Notes under the pieces: model-generated | The model's database searches: none | What the model saw: only the letters and a program-made list of their open reading frames with translations | What the model was told of the DNA's origin: nothing | Source of the DNA: Nakamurella panacisegetis | GTDB taxonomy: Bacteria > Actinomycetota > Actinomycetes > Mycobacteriales > Nakamurellaceae | Assembly (NCBI RefSeq): GCF_900104535.1 | Contig: NZ_LT629710.1 | Coordinates: 1,550,001-1,614,000, forward strand | Direction of reading: 5' to 3' | DNA length: 64,000 nt | Part shown: in pieces, positions 10,756 to 19,379 of the stretch | Numbering within the stretch: position 1 is the first letter of the stretch | Layout of the letters: every line of letters starts with the position of its first letter | Made by a program: the position numbers and the translations under genes

Positions 10756-10807
10756 ATGGACAGGGCCCCGGTCCGACCGTTTCCCAGGTCGGCCGGGGCC
10801 TGTCCAT
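10756..10807 (+). terminator. Hairpin terminator after pknB
   Basis: A long inverted repeat starts ATGGACAG and ends CTGTCCAT, pairing over about 21 bp with two single-base bulges around a short loop. There is no U tract, as is common in high-GC actinobacteria. It lies 35 bp past the pknB stop and before the htrA-like gene. Confidence 0.75.
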
Positions 10808-10911
10808 GCCGCCCCTTCATGGCTGCACCACACAGGGTCTTGACAGCGATTCATCCGGGCGATCCAAGCCGCGCTCAGATGTTCCACACGCTCAGGGGCG
10901 ACTGTATCGAC

Positions 10912-12720
10912 ATGAGCAGCGAGGACTTCCCCAGGACGCAGGACAACGGTGACTCCGTGACGAACTCGGTGCCCCAGCCGAGCGCCGACCCGGCCCCGAC
11001 CCACCAGCCGGATCAGGCCGACCTGGGCGCCGTGTACGCGGGTGCCCCGGCCGGAACTCCGATCGTCGTCGACGCGGCCGGTGAGGCCTCGCCCCCATCG
11101 GTCTGGATCGGTCAGCACCGACCCGAGGACGGCCAGGACACGGGTCCGGTACAGACGGCGTGGTACGAGGGGTCCGGCGCCCAGAACTCGCCGTCGTCCC
11201 ATGGCGCGACGCCGTCGTCGCCGAACCCGCCCGTCCCGTACAGCGATCAGCCGGAAGCCCCGATGTGGCAACCGCGGCCCAGCGGTGCGTTGTCGGCCGA
11301 GGCCTGGTCCGCTCCGTCCCCGACCACCGCGCAGCCGTCGACCGGGGCCGGCACCGGCTCGTATCCGGCGGACCAGTACGGCCAGTACAACCAGTACGGC
11401 CGGTCCGATCGCGGCTACGGCCAGCCCGATCGCTCCTACGGCCAGTCCGCCGACCCGGGCCAGAACTACCGCGGCTACCCGCCCGCCCCCCTCGGCTACG
11501 CCGGTTCGGCCTACCCCGGCTCGACCGGACCGGCCGGAGCGACGGCGGTCGTCCCCAACCGGGCGACGCAGCGCAAGGGCACGGCGTGGTTGGTCGCCGC
11601 CGCCATGGTCGTCGCCATCGGTGGCGGGGTCGGCGGGGGTTACCTGGCCGGGCGGTCCTCCGGGAGCTCGGCCGTCGCGGACAGCTCCCTCACGCAGCAA
11701 TCGACCTCCCCGGTCGTCTCCGACACGCAGACGGTGGCCGCCGGCTCGGTCGAGGCGGTCGCGGCCAAGATGCTGCCGTCGGTGGTGTCGATCCTGTCCA
11801 TCTCCTCGTCGGCCGAGGGTGAGGGTTCGGGCATCATCCTGTCGTCCGACGGTCTGATCCTGACCAACAACCACGTCATCGAAGGCGCCAGCGAGCTGAC
11901 GGTCAAGTTCAACGACGGCACCACCAAGTCGGCCACCGTGGTCGGATCCGACACGACCGACGATCTGGCCGTCATCAAGGTGGCCGGCGTGTCCGGCCTC
12001 ACCAAGGCCACCCTGGGCTCGTCGGCCAATCTCAAGGTCGGCCAGCAGGTCGTCGCCGTCGGGTCACCGCTCGGGCTGTCGGCCACCGTCACGTCCGGCA
12101 TCGTCTCGGCGCTGAATCGGCCGGTGCGGACGTCCTCCGAGGAATCCCAGTCCCCGGGTCAGTCGAACAGCAGCGCGCAGGACACGGTGCTGAACGCGAT
12201 CCAGACCGACGCCGCGATCAACCCGGGTAACTCCGGGGGGGCCCTGGTCGACATGAACGGCCGGGTGATCGGCATCAACTCCGCCATCGCCTCGCTGTCC
12301 AACAGCAGTTCGTCGTCCCAGTCCGGGTCGATCGGCGTCGGCTTCGCCATCCCGATCGATCAGGCCCACCGCATCGCCCAGGAGATCATCAACACCGGGC
12401 ACGCCACCCATGCCGTCCTCGGCGCCACCGTGGGCGACGCGCCCGACGGGAACTCGCAGAACGCACAGGCCGCGGCGGCCGCCGGGCTCAGCGTCGGCGC
12501 CAAGATCAGCACCGTCACCTCCGGCGGCGCGGCGGCGGCCGCCGGGCTGCAGGCCGGCGACGTGATCACCAAAGTCGGTTCCGCGGTGGTCGATTCGGCT
12601 GACGCGTTGATCGCGACCATCCGGTCGCAGGTCCCGAACAGCAAGGTGCAGGTCACCTACCTGCGCGGCACCGCCACCATGACGGCGACGGTCACCCTCG
12701 GTTCGGCCGTCTCGAACTAG
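10912..12720 (+). CDS. HtrA/DegP-family trypsin-like serine protease with PDZ domain
   Basis: Membrane-anchored quality-control protease. From ATG 10912 (602 aa) there is a long cytoplasmic Pro/Gly/Tyr/Gln-rich region (about 1-220), one transmembrane helix (about 223-245), a trypsin-like domain with catalytic His321 (NNHVIEG), Asp351 (DDLAVIK) and Ser441 (GNSGGAL), and a C-terminal PDZ domain (about 495-595). The reading frame opens earlier at 10756, but that would lie inside the pknB terminator hairpin, so the later ATG is preferred. Resembles mycobacterial HtrA/PepD proteins; its position next to pknB suggests envelope stress work. Confidence 0.92.
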   Translation: MSSEDFPRTQDNGDSVTNSVPQPSADPAPTHQPDQADLGAVYAGAPAGTPIVVDAAGEASPPSVWIGQHRPEDGQDTGPVQTAWYEGSGAQNSPSSHGATPSSPNPPVPYSDQPEAPMWQPRPSGALSAEAWSAPSPTTAQPSTGAGTGSYPADQYGQYNQYGRSDRGYGQPDRSYGQSADPGQNYRGYPPAPLGYAGSAYPGSTGPAGATAVVPNRATQRKGTAWLVAAAMVVAIGGGVGGGYLAGRSSGSSAVADSSLTQQSTSPVVSDTQTVAAGSVEAVAAKMLPSVVSILSISSSAEGEGSGIILSSDGLILTNNHVIEGASELTVKFNDGTTKSATVVGSDTTDDLAVIKVAGVSGLTKATLGSSANLKVGQQVVAVGSPLGLSATVTSGIVSALNRPVRTSSEESQSPGQSNSSAQDTVLNAIQTDAAINPGNSGGALVDMNGRVIGINSAIASLSNSSSSSQSGSIGVGFAIPIDQAHRIAQEIINTGHATHAVLGATVGDAPDGNSQNAQAAAAAGLSVGAKISTVTSGGAAAAAGLQAGDVITKVGSAVVDSADALIATIRSQVPNSKVQVTYLRGTATMTATVTLGSAVSN

Positions 12721-12726
12721 CCCGAA

Positions 12727-12769
12727 CGAGAGGGCCCGGCCGATCCTGGGGATCGGCCAGGCCCTCTCG
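12727..12769. terminator. Bidirectional hairpin terminator between htrA-like gene and trpG/pabA
   Basis: A 20-bp stem with one G-T-type mismatch (CGAGAGGGCC pairing with GGCCCTCTCG) and a 3-nt loop. It sits between the convergent stops at 12720 and 12784 and could serve both genes. Confidence 0.85.
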
Positions 12770-12783
12770 CGTTGTCCGTCAGG

Positions 12784-13428
12784 TCAGCCGGCCATGGCCC
12801 GGAGCCGTTCGACCTCGTCCTCCAGCGGGGGCACCAGCCGGGAGGCGGCGGCATCGCCGCAGATCGCCAACCAGTTGGCGAGCATCCGGTGTCCGCCCTG
12901 GGTGAGCACCGACTCGGGGTGGAACTGCACCCCTTCGATCGGGAACTCGCGGTGCCGCAGGCCCATGATCACGCCGCCCTCGGTCCGCGCCGTGACCTCG
13001 AGTTCGGCCGGCACGGTGCCCTCGACCACGGCCAGCGAGTGGTAGCGGGTGGCGGTGAAGGGCTGCGGAAGGCCGGCCAGCACGCCTCGTCCGTCGTGTC
13101 GTACCTCGGAGGTCCGTCCGTGCAGCAGCTCCTCGGCCCGGTCGACCACACCACCGAAGACCTCGGCGATGGCCTGGTGCCCGAGGCAGACCCCGAGTAC
13201 CGGGAGGTGACCGGCCGACCACCGGACCATCTCCTCGGTGACACCGGCGCCGGCCGGCGTTCCCGGCCCCGGCGAGAGCAACACCCCGTCGACGGCCAGC
13301 AGCGCCGCGTCAGCGGTCGTCACCTCGTCGTTGCGGCGGACGATGCACTCCGCGCCGAGCTGCTGCAGGTACTGCACGAGGTTGAAGACGAAGGAGTCGT
13401 AGTTGTCCACCACGAGGATGCGGGTCAC
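12784..13428 (-). CDS. Class I glutamine amidotransferase, TrpG/PabA type (anthranilate or aminodeoxychorismate synthase component II)
   Basis: Releases ammonia from glutamine for chorismate amination in tryptophan or folate synthesis. 214 aa, the expected length. Triad visible: Cys81 in GVCLGHQ, His170 and Glu172 in FHPES; the oxyanion motif SPGPGTP is at 52-58. Start ATG with MTRILVVDNYDSF, typical of the family. In Mycobacterium the same slot beside pknB carries trpG. No chorismate-binding partner (TrpE/PabB) lies nearby, so TrpG and PabA cannot be separated; it may serve both. Confidence 0.93.
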   Translation of the reverse strand: MTRILVVDNYDSFVFNLVQYLQQLGAECIVRRNDEVTTADAALLAVDGVLLSPGPGTPAGAGVTEEMVRWSAGHLPVLGVCLGHQAIAEVFGGVVDRAEELLHGRTSEVRHDGRGVLAGLPQPFTATRYHSLAVVEGTVPAELEVTARTEGGVIMGLRHREFPIEGVQFHPESVLTQGGHRMLANWLAICGDAAASRLVPPLEDEVERLRAMAG

Positions 13429-13565
13429 TTGGTGAGTTTCCCAGATCGGCCCGGCGATGCCGTCATCGGAACGACAGAACGCTCGATTGCCACGCCCGGG
13501 GCCGACGGGTGCGGATTAAACTGGGCGGATCGAAATCGTCCGTTATGTAACAGAATGTCCCATTT

Positions 13566-14249
13566 TTGCCTCTCATCGCTGACGAATCCGAGGCGGTCGA
13601 AGTGGATCCACGCGTCGAACGGACCCGCGAGCACGTCCTGTCCTGCGCCCGCACCCTGCTCGCCGAATCGGGCGCGGACGCCGTCACCTTTTCCAATGTC
13701 GGCAAACGAGCTCGGGTCGCCCGTCAGACGCTGTACCGGCACTGGGCCACCCGGGAGCAACTGATCGCCGACGTGCTGGTCGCGGCCAGCGACCTCGGTC
13801 GGGAGACGCCGGCCGAGCGGACCCCGGAGGCCCATCTGCGCGCGTTCCTGTACGACTTCCGGGCCCGAATGGCCGGCCCCGCGATCGCCAGTGCGACCAC
13901 GTTGCTGATGGCCCACGCGACGACGGACCCGGGCAGCGCCTTGACGCTCCGGACGATGGTCGACGACCGGATGGCCGCCCTGCGCACCGGCTGGGGTCAG
14001 TTCACCGAGGACGAGTACGCACTGATCATGGGCCCTTGCGTGTTCCAACTACTGGTCCTGCGGCGACCGCTGACCGACGAGTTCATCGAATCCGTGATCG
14101 CCGAGGCGATCACCCGCCGTGGTGCTGTCTTCGTCCCGCAGTCGAACTCGTCCCCGGCGGTCGGCTCCCACCCGCCGGGATCGAACCGCCTCGGCGTCGG
14201 CCACGGCAGCCGAGCGGTCGGCCATACCGGGGCCGGCGGCACCGACTAG
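13566..14249 (+). CDS. TetR/AcrR-family transcriptional regulator
   Basis: DNA-binding repressor of unknown ligand. N-terminal HTH (about residues 17-65) with the characteristic VTFSNVGKRARVARQTLYRHW recognition region. The C-terminal ligand domain (about 80-195) resembles TetR_C regions of actinobacterial regulators. A Gly/Pro/Ser-rich tail of about 30 residues is probably unstructured. The longest start is TTG 13566; GTG 13602 (12 codons later, just before VDPRVERTRE) is a better-looking alternative. Divergent from trpG/pabA; no operator was identified. Confidence 0.88.
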   Translation: MPLIADESEAVEVDPRVERTREHVLSCARTLLAESGADAVTFSNVGKRARVARQTLYRHWATREQLIADVLVAASDLGRETPAERTPEAHLRAFLYDFRARMAGPAIASATTLLMAHATTDPGSALTLRTMVDDRMAALRTGWGQFTEDEYALIMGPCVFQLLVLRRPLTDEFIESVIAEAITRRGAVFVPQSNSSPAVGSHPPGSNRLGVGHGSRAVGHTGAGGTD

Positions 14250-14273
14250 ACCTCACCCGATGGGCGAGCAGGC

Positions 14274-14303
14274 GCCCTCCGGGATCCGGCCCTCCGGGAT
14301 CCG
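14274..14303. repeat. Perfect 15-bp tandem duplication
   Basis: The unit GCCCTCCGGGATCCG occurs twice head to tail between the convergent ends of the TetR gene and the small membrane protein gene. Origin unknown; it may be a recent slippage event. Confidence 0.7.
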
Positions 14304-14318
14304 CGAACGGGCCCTTGA

Positions 14319-14477
14319 TCAGGTTGCGGTGGTGACGTGGTCGAACGGCAGATAGGGCTCCAGCCAGGGGAAGACCACGAAGAACAACAGGGCGACCACG
14401 GCCAAGAAGATGATCAGGGCCTCGAGCAGCTTGACGGCTACCGGGCCGGGGAGATGGCGCCAGATCCAGGTGTACAC
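14319..14477 (-). CDS. Small single-pass membrane protein (52 aa) downstream of the sortase
   Basis: Found by reading the minus strand directly after the sortase stop. GTG at 14477 starts 3 bp past that stop and opens a 52-codon frame ending TGA at 14319. The product begins VYTWIWRHLPGP, has one strongly hydrophobic helix (about residues 17-38, LLEALIIFLAVVALLFFVVF) flanked by WLEPYLPFD, and ends VTTAT. The tight spacing implies translational coupling with the sortase. A role as a membrane partner of the sortase is inference; I know of small conserved ORFs at this position in actinobacteria but cannot name a family. Confidence 0.8.
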   Translation of the reverse strand: MYTWIWRHLPGPVAVKLLEALIIFLAVVALLFFVVFPWLEPYLPFDHVTTAT

Positions 14478-14480
14478 GTC

Positions 14481-15665
14481 TCAGCTCTCGTTCAATTCGG
14501 GCGGCAGGAACTTGCCCGACTTCTTGTAGGTCTTCACCAGAACACCGTGGATGATCATCCGTTGGGTGTCCGAGAACTGCGGATGACAGGTGGTCAGGGT
14601 GATCAGACGTTCGGCATCGGCGGGCACCGTGGTGGACTCCACGTGCGGCACCGGGAGCACCTGAGCGTAGTCCGACGGCACCGTGATCTCCCGGCCGAGC
14701 ACATCGGCGTACTGACCGGTCTGGGGCTTGACCCCGTCGCAATGGGCGTGCTGGGTGGAGGTCCAGGTCGCGATCTCGTTGGCCATCGGGAGCACCCGGT
14801 AGACGAACCACTCGCTCTGCGTCTCGATGACGATCGCATCGCACGAGTTCAGCAGCCCGAGGTTGTTGAACGGTGATCCCTTGGACACCCGGTGTCCGGC
14901 CACCGCGAAGTTCCCCTTCTCGCCCGGGTACTGGGTCTTCTCGTAGTGCCCGGGCCCGGCGTACAGATCGTCCGTCGTTGTCCCTTCGATGATGGTGAAC
15001 GAGTAGTCGGCGCCGAAACTGGGCACGTAGATCCGGGCGAACCCCTGACCGTTGAGCGTCTTGTAGTTCCGCTTCCTGGTCGCCGGGTTGACCACGAGCT
15101 TGTTCGGGTCGGTCACCGTGACCACGTCATTGTCCTTGCTGCCGGCGGCCGTCGTCCCGGCGGTCGACGGCTGGACCGTGGCCCAGGCCTGTTCCAGGGC
15201 GGTGGTCGCCTTGACCTGCTTCTCGTGCCCGAAGATGTCAGTGACGTAGACCTCGTAGACCACGAACAGCAGCACCACCATGCCGGCGGTGATCAGCGTC
15301 TGGCCGATCCCGCGGGCCACGGTGCGCACCCGGTCCCGCGGAGGCCGGATCTCGTTGTGGTTCCGTGGCCGCTCGGCCGGACCTTCGGAGGGCCCGACCA
15401 TGGCCGAGGGGATCAAGGCGGTGGCATCGGCCGGCTCGGCCGGCTCGTCCGCCTCGTCGGGCGTCGAGAAGCCGCCCGCCGTGAACAGTTCAGTCGACTC
15501 GAACGGGGCCGGGGTGACCGGCGAGACGGCCGGGATGACCGCGGTGTCGTCCGCGCGCCCCTGGTGGTCGTCGGTGCCGTCGGCGGGCAGGATCCACGGC
15601 CCGGGCGGCGTCGGTTCCGGCGGGCCGGGCTGGTCGGGTTCGTCGGGCCGGTGGCCGTCGGTCAT
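14481..15665 (-). CDS. srtE: Class E sortase
   Basis: Membrane cysteine transpeptidase that attaches surface proteins with an LAxTG-type signal to peptidoglycan. 394 aa: acidic, Pro-rich cytoplasmic N-terminus (about 1-115), one transmembrane helix (about 118-140, ITAGMVVLLFVVYEVYV), then the sortase beta-barrel with catalytic His in VAGHRVSKG, Cys in LTTCHPQ and Arg in TQRMIIHG. It overlaps the DUF881 gene by 4 bp (ATGA) and is followed at 3 bp by a small membrane protein gene. A candidate substrate with LAGTG is encoded at 36.9-38.9 kb. Confidence 0.93.
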   Translation of the reverse strand: MTDGHRPDEPDQPGPPEPTPPGPWILPADGTDDHQGRADDTAVIPAVSPVTPAPFESTELFTAGGFSTPDEADEPAEPADATALIPSAMVGPSEGPAERPRNHNEIRPPRDRVRTVARGIGQTLITAGMVVLLFVVYEVYVTDIFGHEKQVKATTALEQAWATVQPSTAGTTAAGSKDNDVVTVTDPNKLVVNPATRKRNYKTLNGQGFARIYVPSFGADYSFTIIEGTTTDDLYAGPGHYEKTQYPGEKGNFAVAGHRVSKGSPFNNLGLLNSCDAIVIETQSEWFVYRVLPMANEIATWTSTQHAHCDGVKPQTGQYADVLGREITVPSDYAQVLPVPHVESTTVPADAERLITLTTCHPQFSDTQRMIIHGVLVKTYKKSGKFLPPELNES

Positions 15666-16498
15666 TTCGTCTCCTGATGTGCTGCCGTCATACGGATGAG
15701 ACCCGCATAAGCGGGCAGCGTCACGTCTTTCACTTGATCAATCTCGAAACCGAGCTGGAATTTCTGGACGTAGGTCTGGAACAGGGCGACGCCGGGCTCG
15801 GTGTCCAGCGCCCTGGACATCTTGGTCGCGTCACCGATCGCGGTGATGACGAACGGCGGGGAGTAGGTCCGGCCCTGCAGCAACAGGGTGTTGCCGATGC
15901 AGCGCACCGCCGAGGTGGTGACGACGCGTTGATCCATGATCATCATGGCCTCCGCGCCGCCGGCCCAGAGGGCGTTGACGACCGACTGGACGTCCTGCTG
16001 GTGAACGACGAGGTCGTCCGGAGCAACCCCGGCCGGATAGTTGCCGTCCGAGTCGCGTTGGGCATCGGACAGGGACACCCGCAGGGCCGGACCCTTCACG
16101 GCGGTCAGACCGGCCGCGCCGGCCAACGCGGACGCTCGCTGCCGGGCCTTGGCCACCTGCGGGGACACGTCCGATCCGGCGAGCGCATTGATGTCCGACT
16201 GCAGCGACGCCGCCCGCGCCTGGGCCGCGTCGACCCGGCTACCGGCCCCCTTCACCAGCACCGACAGGTCGACCGACCGGTTCCGGATGTCCTCGCCGTG
16301 CGAGTACGAACGAGCCGTGCCAAGGAGGGCACCGGCGACCAGGAAGACGCCGATCGACGCGGACTTCCAGGCCCGACGGGAGGAACCGGCACGCCGCCCG
16401 GACGTCTTGGGGACGTCAGGCGCAGAGCCCTGCGGGTCGACGGATGCCGGGTCCGCTGCCGATGCCTCGCCTGTCACCCGACGCCCTTCCTGACGCAT
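15662..16498 (-). CDS. DUF881-family membrane protein
   Basis: Conserved actinobacterial protein of unknown function, orthologous by position to M. tuberculosis Rv0012 next to crgA. From ATG 16498 it is 278 aa: basic cytoplasmic N-terminus, one transmembrane helix (about 50-70), a coiled-coil-prone segment (VDAAQARAASLQSDINAL) and the DUF881 domain with the LNALWAGGAEAM-like and RCIGNTLLL-like conserved stretches. The frame is open to 16612, but the region upstream of 16498 is divergent promoter space shared with crgA. A role in wall growth or division is inferred from context only. Confidence 0.88.
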   Translation of the reverse strand: MRQEGRRVTGEASAADPASVDPQGSAPDVPKTSGRRAGSSRRAWKSASIGVFLVAGALLGTARSYSHGEDIRNRSVDLSVLVKGAGSRVDAAQARAASLQSDINALAGSDVSPQVAKARQRASALAGAAGLTAVKGPALRVSLSDAQRDSDGNYPAGVAPDDLVVHQQDVQSVVNALWAGGAEAMMIMDQRVVTTSAVRCIGNTLLLQGRTYSPPFVITAIGDATKMSRALDTEPGVALFQTYVQKFQLGFEIDQVKDVTLPAYAGLIRMTAAHQETK

Positions 16499-16723
16499 CC
16501 CACCTTGCTGACGAAGCGTTGACCGAAGGTCCGATTCCCCATGACGGTCCCGCGATTCGACACTGAGCACGTAGGCTAGGCGCAGGCATGTACGGTCCCG
16601 GTTACCCGTCACCGTGCGATCGCCGACCAGCGGCGATGCCTGACCGGGTCGCCCGAATCAGCAGTTGAACAGTCATTTTCTTGTTATCACAGCAGTACCC
16701 ATCCCAGAGCAGCGAGGAACGAC

Positions 16724-17047
16724 GTGCCCAAGTCCAAGGTCCGCAAGAAGGTCGCCGTCGCCACGGCCAGTTCGTCCGCCCAGGCGAACGCGAACTCCTA
16801 CACGACGACCAGGGTGAAGGTGGCCGGCCCATCCGGTCCGCTCTACATCGGCATCATGCTGGGCCTGATGGTGCTCGGCCTGCTCTGGCTGATCGTCTAC
16901 TACCTCTGGGGCGGCCGCAGCTACAACGCCAGCGGCGTACTGATCTCGAACGGTCTGCCCCTGATGAACACCCTGGGCAACTGGAACTTCGCCGTCGGCT
17001 TCGCGCTGATGATCGGCGGTCTGCTGATGACCATGCGGTGGCGCTGA
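16724..17047 (+). CDS. crgA: Cell division protein CrgA
   Basis: Small membrane protein that recruits or stabilises divisome components (FtsZ, FtsI, FtsQ, PbpA in mycobacteria) and coordinates septation in Streptomyces. 107 aa, with start GTG preceded by GCGAGGAAC. Two transmembrane helices (about 41-63 and 85-103) with the family signature MPKSKVRKK at the N-terminus and a WNF/GNWNFAVGF segment before helix 2. Transcribed divergently from the DUF881-sortase operon. Confidence 0.95.
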   Translation: MPKSKVRKKVAVATASSSAQANANSYTTTRVKVAGPSGPLYIGIMLGLMVLGLLWLIVYYLWGGRSYNASGVLISNGLPLMNTLGNWNFAVGFALMIGGLLMTMRWR

Positions 17048-17100
17048 CGCTTTCGAGCCGGTCCGGGCCCGGAACAACACGTGTGTAATTCCATCCCCAC

Positions 17101-17136
17101 TGTGGACAACTCGTGTGGACAACCTCCGGTGGACAC
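17101..17136 (-). promoter_or_regulatory. Cluster of three DnaA-box-like 9-mers
   Basis: On the plus strand TGTGGACAA occurs exactly at 17101-17109 and 17114-17122, with a degenerate third copy GGTGGACAC at 17128-17136 (13- and 14-bp periodicity). The complement, TTGTCCACA, is the consensus DnaA box of high-GC actinobacteria. They lie in the 122-bp gap between crgA and the PH-domain gene. A DnaA-titrating or DnaA-regulated site is possible; there is no AT-rich unwinding element and no dnaA/dnaN nearby. Confidence 0.6.
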
Positions 17137-17169
17137 CCGTGACGGTGGATCCGCAACAGCCGACCCGCG

Positions 17170-17592
17170 ATGACCGGGCCAACCCGTACGTGGGGGGTCC
17201 GGCCGCTCATCCCGACGATCGCGGGCCTGCTGTGCCTGGCCTTCCTGATCTGGGTGATCGTCGCCGGGGCACCCGAGGATCGTCTGGTCGCCGGGGCCGG
17301 CGCGGGTGTCACCGCGATCGCCGGAGCCCTGCTGCTGACCATGCGCCGCCGGCTGACCGCCGGCCCGGACGGGCTGGTCGTACGCGGACCGGGCGGCATG
17401 CGCGTATTCCCGTGGGCCGGGATCGTGTCGATCGCCGCCCCCAGCCGCCGACGCCGGGGTCTGTCCTCCACGTCATTGGAGATAGAGCTGGACGACGATC
17501 TCCTGCTGGTCTTCGGTCGGACCGAACTGGGCGGGATCGACCCGGCGGACGTGGTCGCCGCGTTGAGCCGCTGGTGGCCCGCGGTCCGCTGA
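17170..17592 (+). CDS. PH-domain membrane protein (Rv0010c-like)
   Basis: 140 aa with two N-terminal transmembrane helices (about 13-33 and 38-57) and a bacterial PH-like domain (about 60-135, ending DVVAALSRWWP). Position between crgA and ppiA matches M. tuberculosis Rv0010c. Function unknown; the PH fold usually means protein or lipid interaction at the membrane. The strand is the same as crgA, 122 bp downstream, beyond the DnaA-like boxes. Confidence 0.85.
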   Translation: MTGPTRTWGVRPLIPTIAGLLCLAFLIWVIVAGAPEDRLVAGAGAGVTAIAGALLLTMRRRLTAGPDGLVVRGPGGMRVFPWAGIVSIAAPSRRRRGLSSTSLEIELDDDLLLVFGRTELGGIDPADVVAALSRWWPAVR

Positions 17593-17622
17593 CCGGATCG
17601 GCGGGACGGCGGGTTCGTCGCC

Positions 17623-18660
17623 TCAGCCCGAGCAGCTGGTGTAGTACCCGTCCGAGCTGATGCCGCAGAAGACCGAGCCGATCTGGGCGTCCTTGATGAC
17701 GACGATCGCGACCACCACGACCAGTACGGCGATCACCGTGCCGATCAGTACGTTCCGGGCGATGGCCGGTTTCGGGTAGACCATGGCCGCCGTGACGGCG
17801 AGTCCGACGACCAACCCGCCCAGGTGCGCCTCCCAGGACACACCGCTGATCTGGAAGCTGGCGTAGATGTTGATGGCCAAGACCAGGATCAGCTGGCGGA
17901 GGTCGAACCGGTACCTCTTGAAGACGACGACCAGACCACCGAGAACGCCGAAGATGGCCCCGGACGCGCCGACGCCGAACGCCAACGGCGAGCTGAGCAG
18001 CATGGCGCAGGCCGAACCACCCAGCAGTGACAGCACGTACACCGTCACGAAGCGTCCGCGGCCCAGCAGGCCTTCCAACGCCACCCCGACGAAGTACAGC
18101 GACAGCATGTTCAGCGCGATGTGGATGACCGACGCGTGCAGGAAGCCGCTGGTGAACAGCCGCCACACCTGGCCGGAGGCGACCAGGTAGCTGGACTCGC
18201 CGCCCTGGCGATAGACCCAGGAGCCGGACAGGTCGGTTCCTGACTTCGCCTGGAGGGCGGTGATCAGGAAGATCACCAGATTGACGGCGATCAGCGTGAA
18301 GGTGACCACGGGCCGTCGGCCCTGGATGGCACCGGTCACCGTACGCACGGGGCGCTGGACGGCGCGGCCCTGCGCCACGCACGCCGTGCACTGGAATCCG
18401 ACGCTGGCCGGGGTGAGGCAGTCCGGGCACGCCGGGCGACCGCAGCGGGTGCAGTGCAGGGCGGTGACCCGGTCCGGGTGGACGGTGCACGTCTGCTGGC
18501 CCGACGATCCGTACGGCGCCTGGCCGTATGGAGCCTGGCCGTACGGCGGGAGAGCCCCGTACGGGGCCTGGCCGTAGGGCGGCGGGGCCTGGCCATACGG
18601 AGCCGGGGTCCAGGAAACCCCAGAAGGGTCCTGGCCGGGGGGCGGGGTCGGGTTCGTCAT
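17623..18660 (-). CDS. Rhomboid-family intramembrane serine protease with N-terminal zinc finger
   Basis: 345 aa. A PYGQ-repeat Pro/Gln/Tyr-rich head (about 1-55) is followed by a B-box-like zinc finger (about 58-95) with paired CxxC motifs (CTRCG, CPDC, CTAC), then a six-helix rhomboid domain. Catalytic Ser lies in GVGASGAIFG and the partner His in AHLGGLVVG. The protein cleaves transmembrane substrates within the membrane; the target is unknown. Head composition resembles that of the htrA-like protein and FhaA. Convergent with the PH-domain gene. Confidence 0.92.
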   Translation of the reverse strand: MTNPTPPPGQDPSGVSWTPAPYGQAPPPYGQAPYGALPPYGQAPYGQAPYGSSGQQTCTVHPDRVTALHCTRCGRPACPDCLTPASVGFQCTACVAQGRAVQRPVRTVTGAIQGRRPVVTFTLIAVNLVIFLITALQAKSGTDLSGSWVYRQGGESSYLVASGQVWRLFTSGFLHASVIHIALNMLSLYFVGVALEGLLGRGRFVTVYVLSLLGGSACAMLLSSPLAFGVGASGAIFGVLGGLVVVFKRYRFDLRQLILVLAINIYASFQISGVSWEAHLGGLVVGLAVTAAMVYPKPAIARNVLIGTVIAVLVVVVAIVVIKDAQIGSVFCGISSDGYYTSCSG

Positions 18661-18755
18661 GTGTTCATCGACTCACCGTTCGACCCCGACCGACCACGCC
18701 GGACCGTCCTGGGGCTTCTCATGTTCGGAGGCGGGACTGGCGCTGACCGGGAAGG

Positions 18756-19295
<540 letters not shown>

Positions 19296-19379
19296 CCTGC
19301 CACGTAGGGGGAACTGCGCAGATCACGCGGGCCGGTTGCCGGGTCGACTGCCGGTCCACGCGGTGGCTGGTTCACTGGT

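Noticed and set aside
17101-17136. Replication origin
   Set aside because: Only three boxes, no AT-rich unwinding region, no dnaA/dnaN beside it. Kept as a DnaA-box cluster only.
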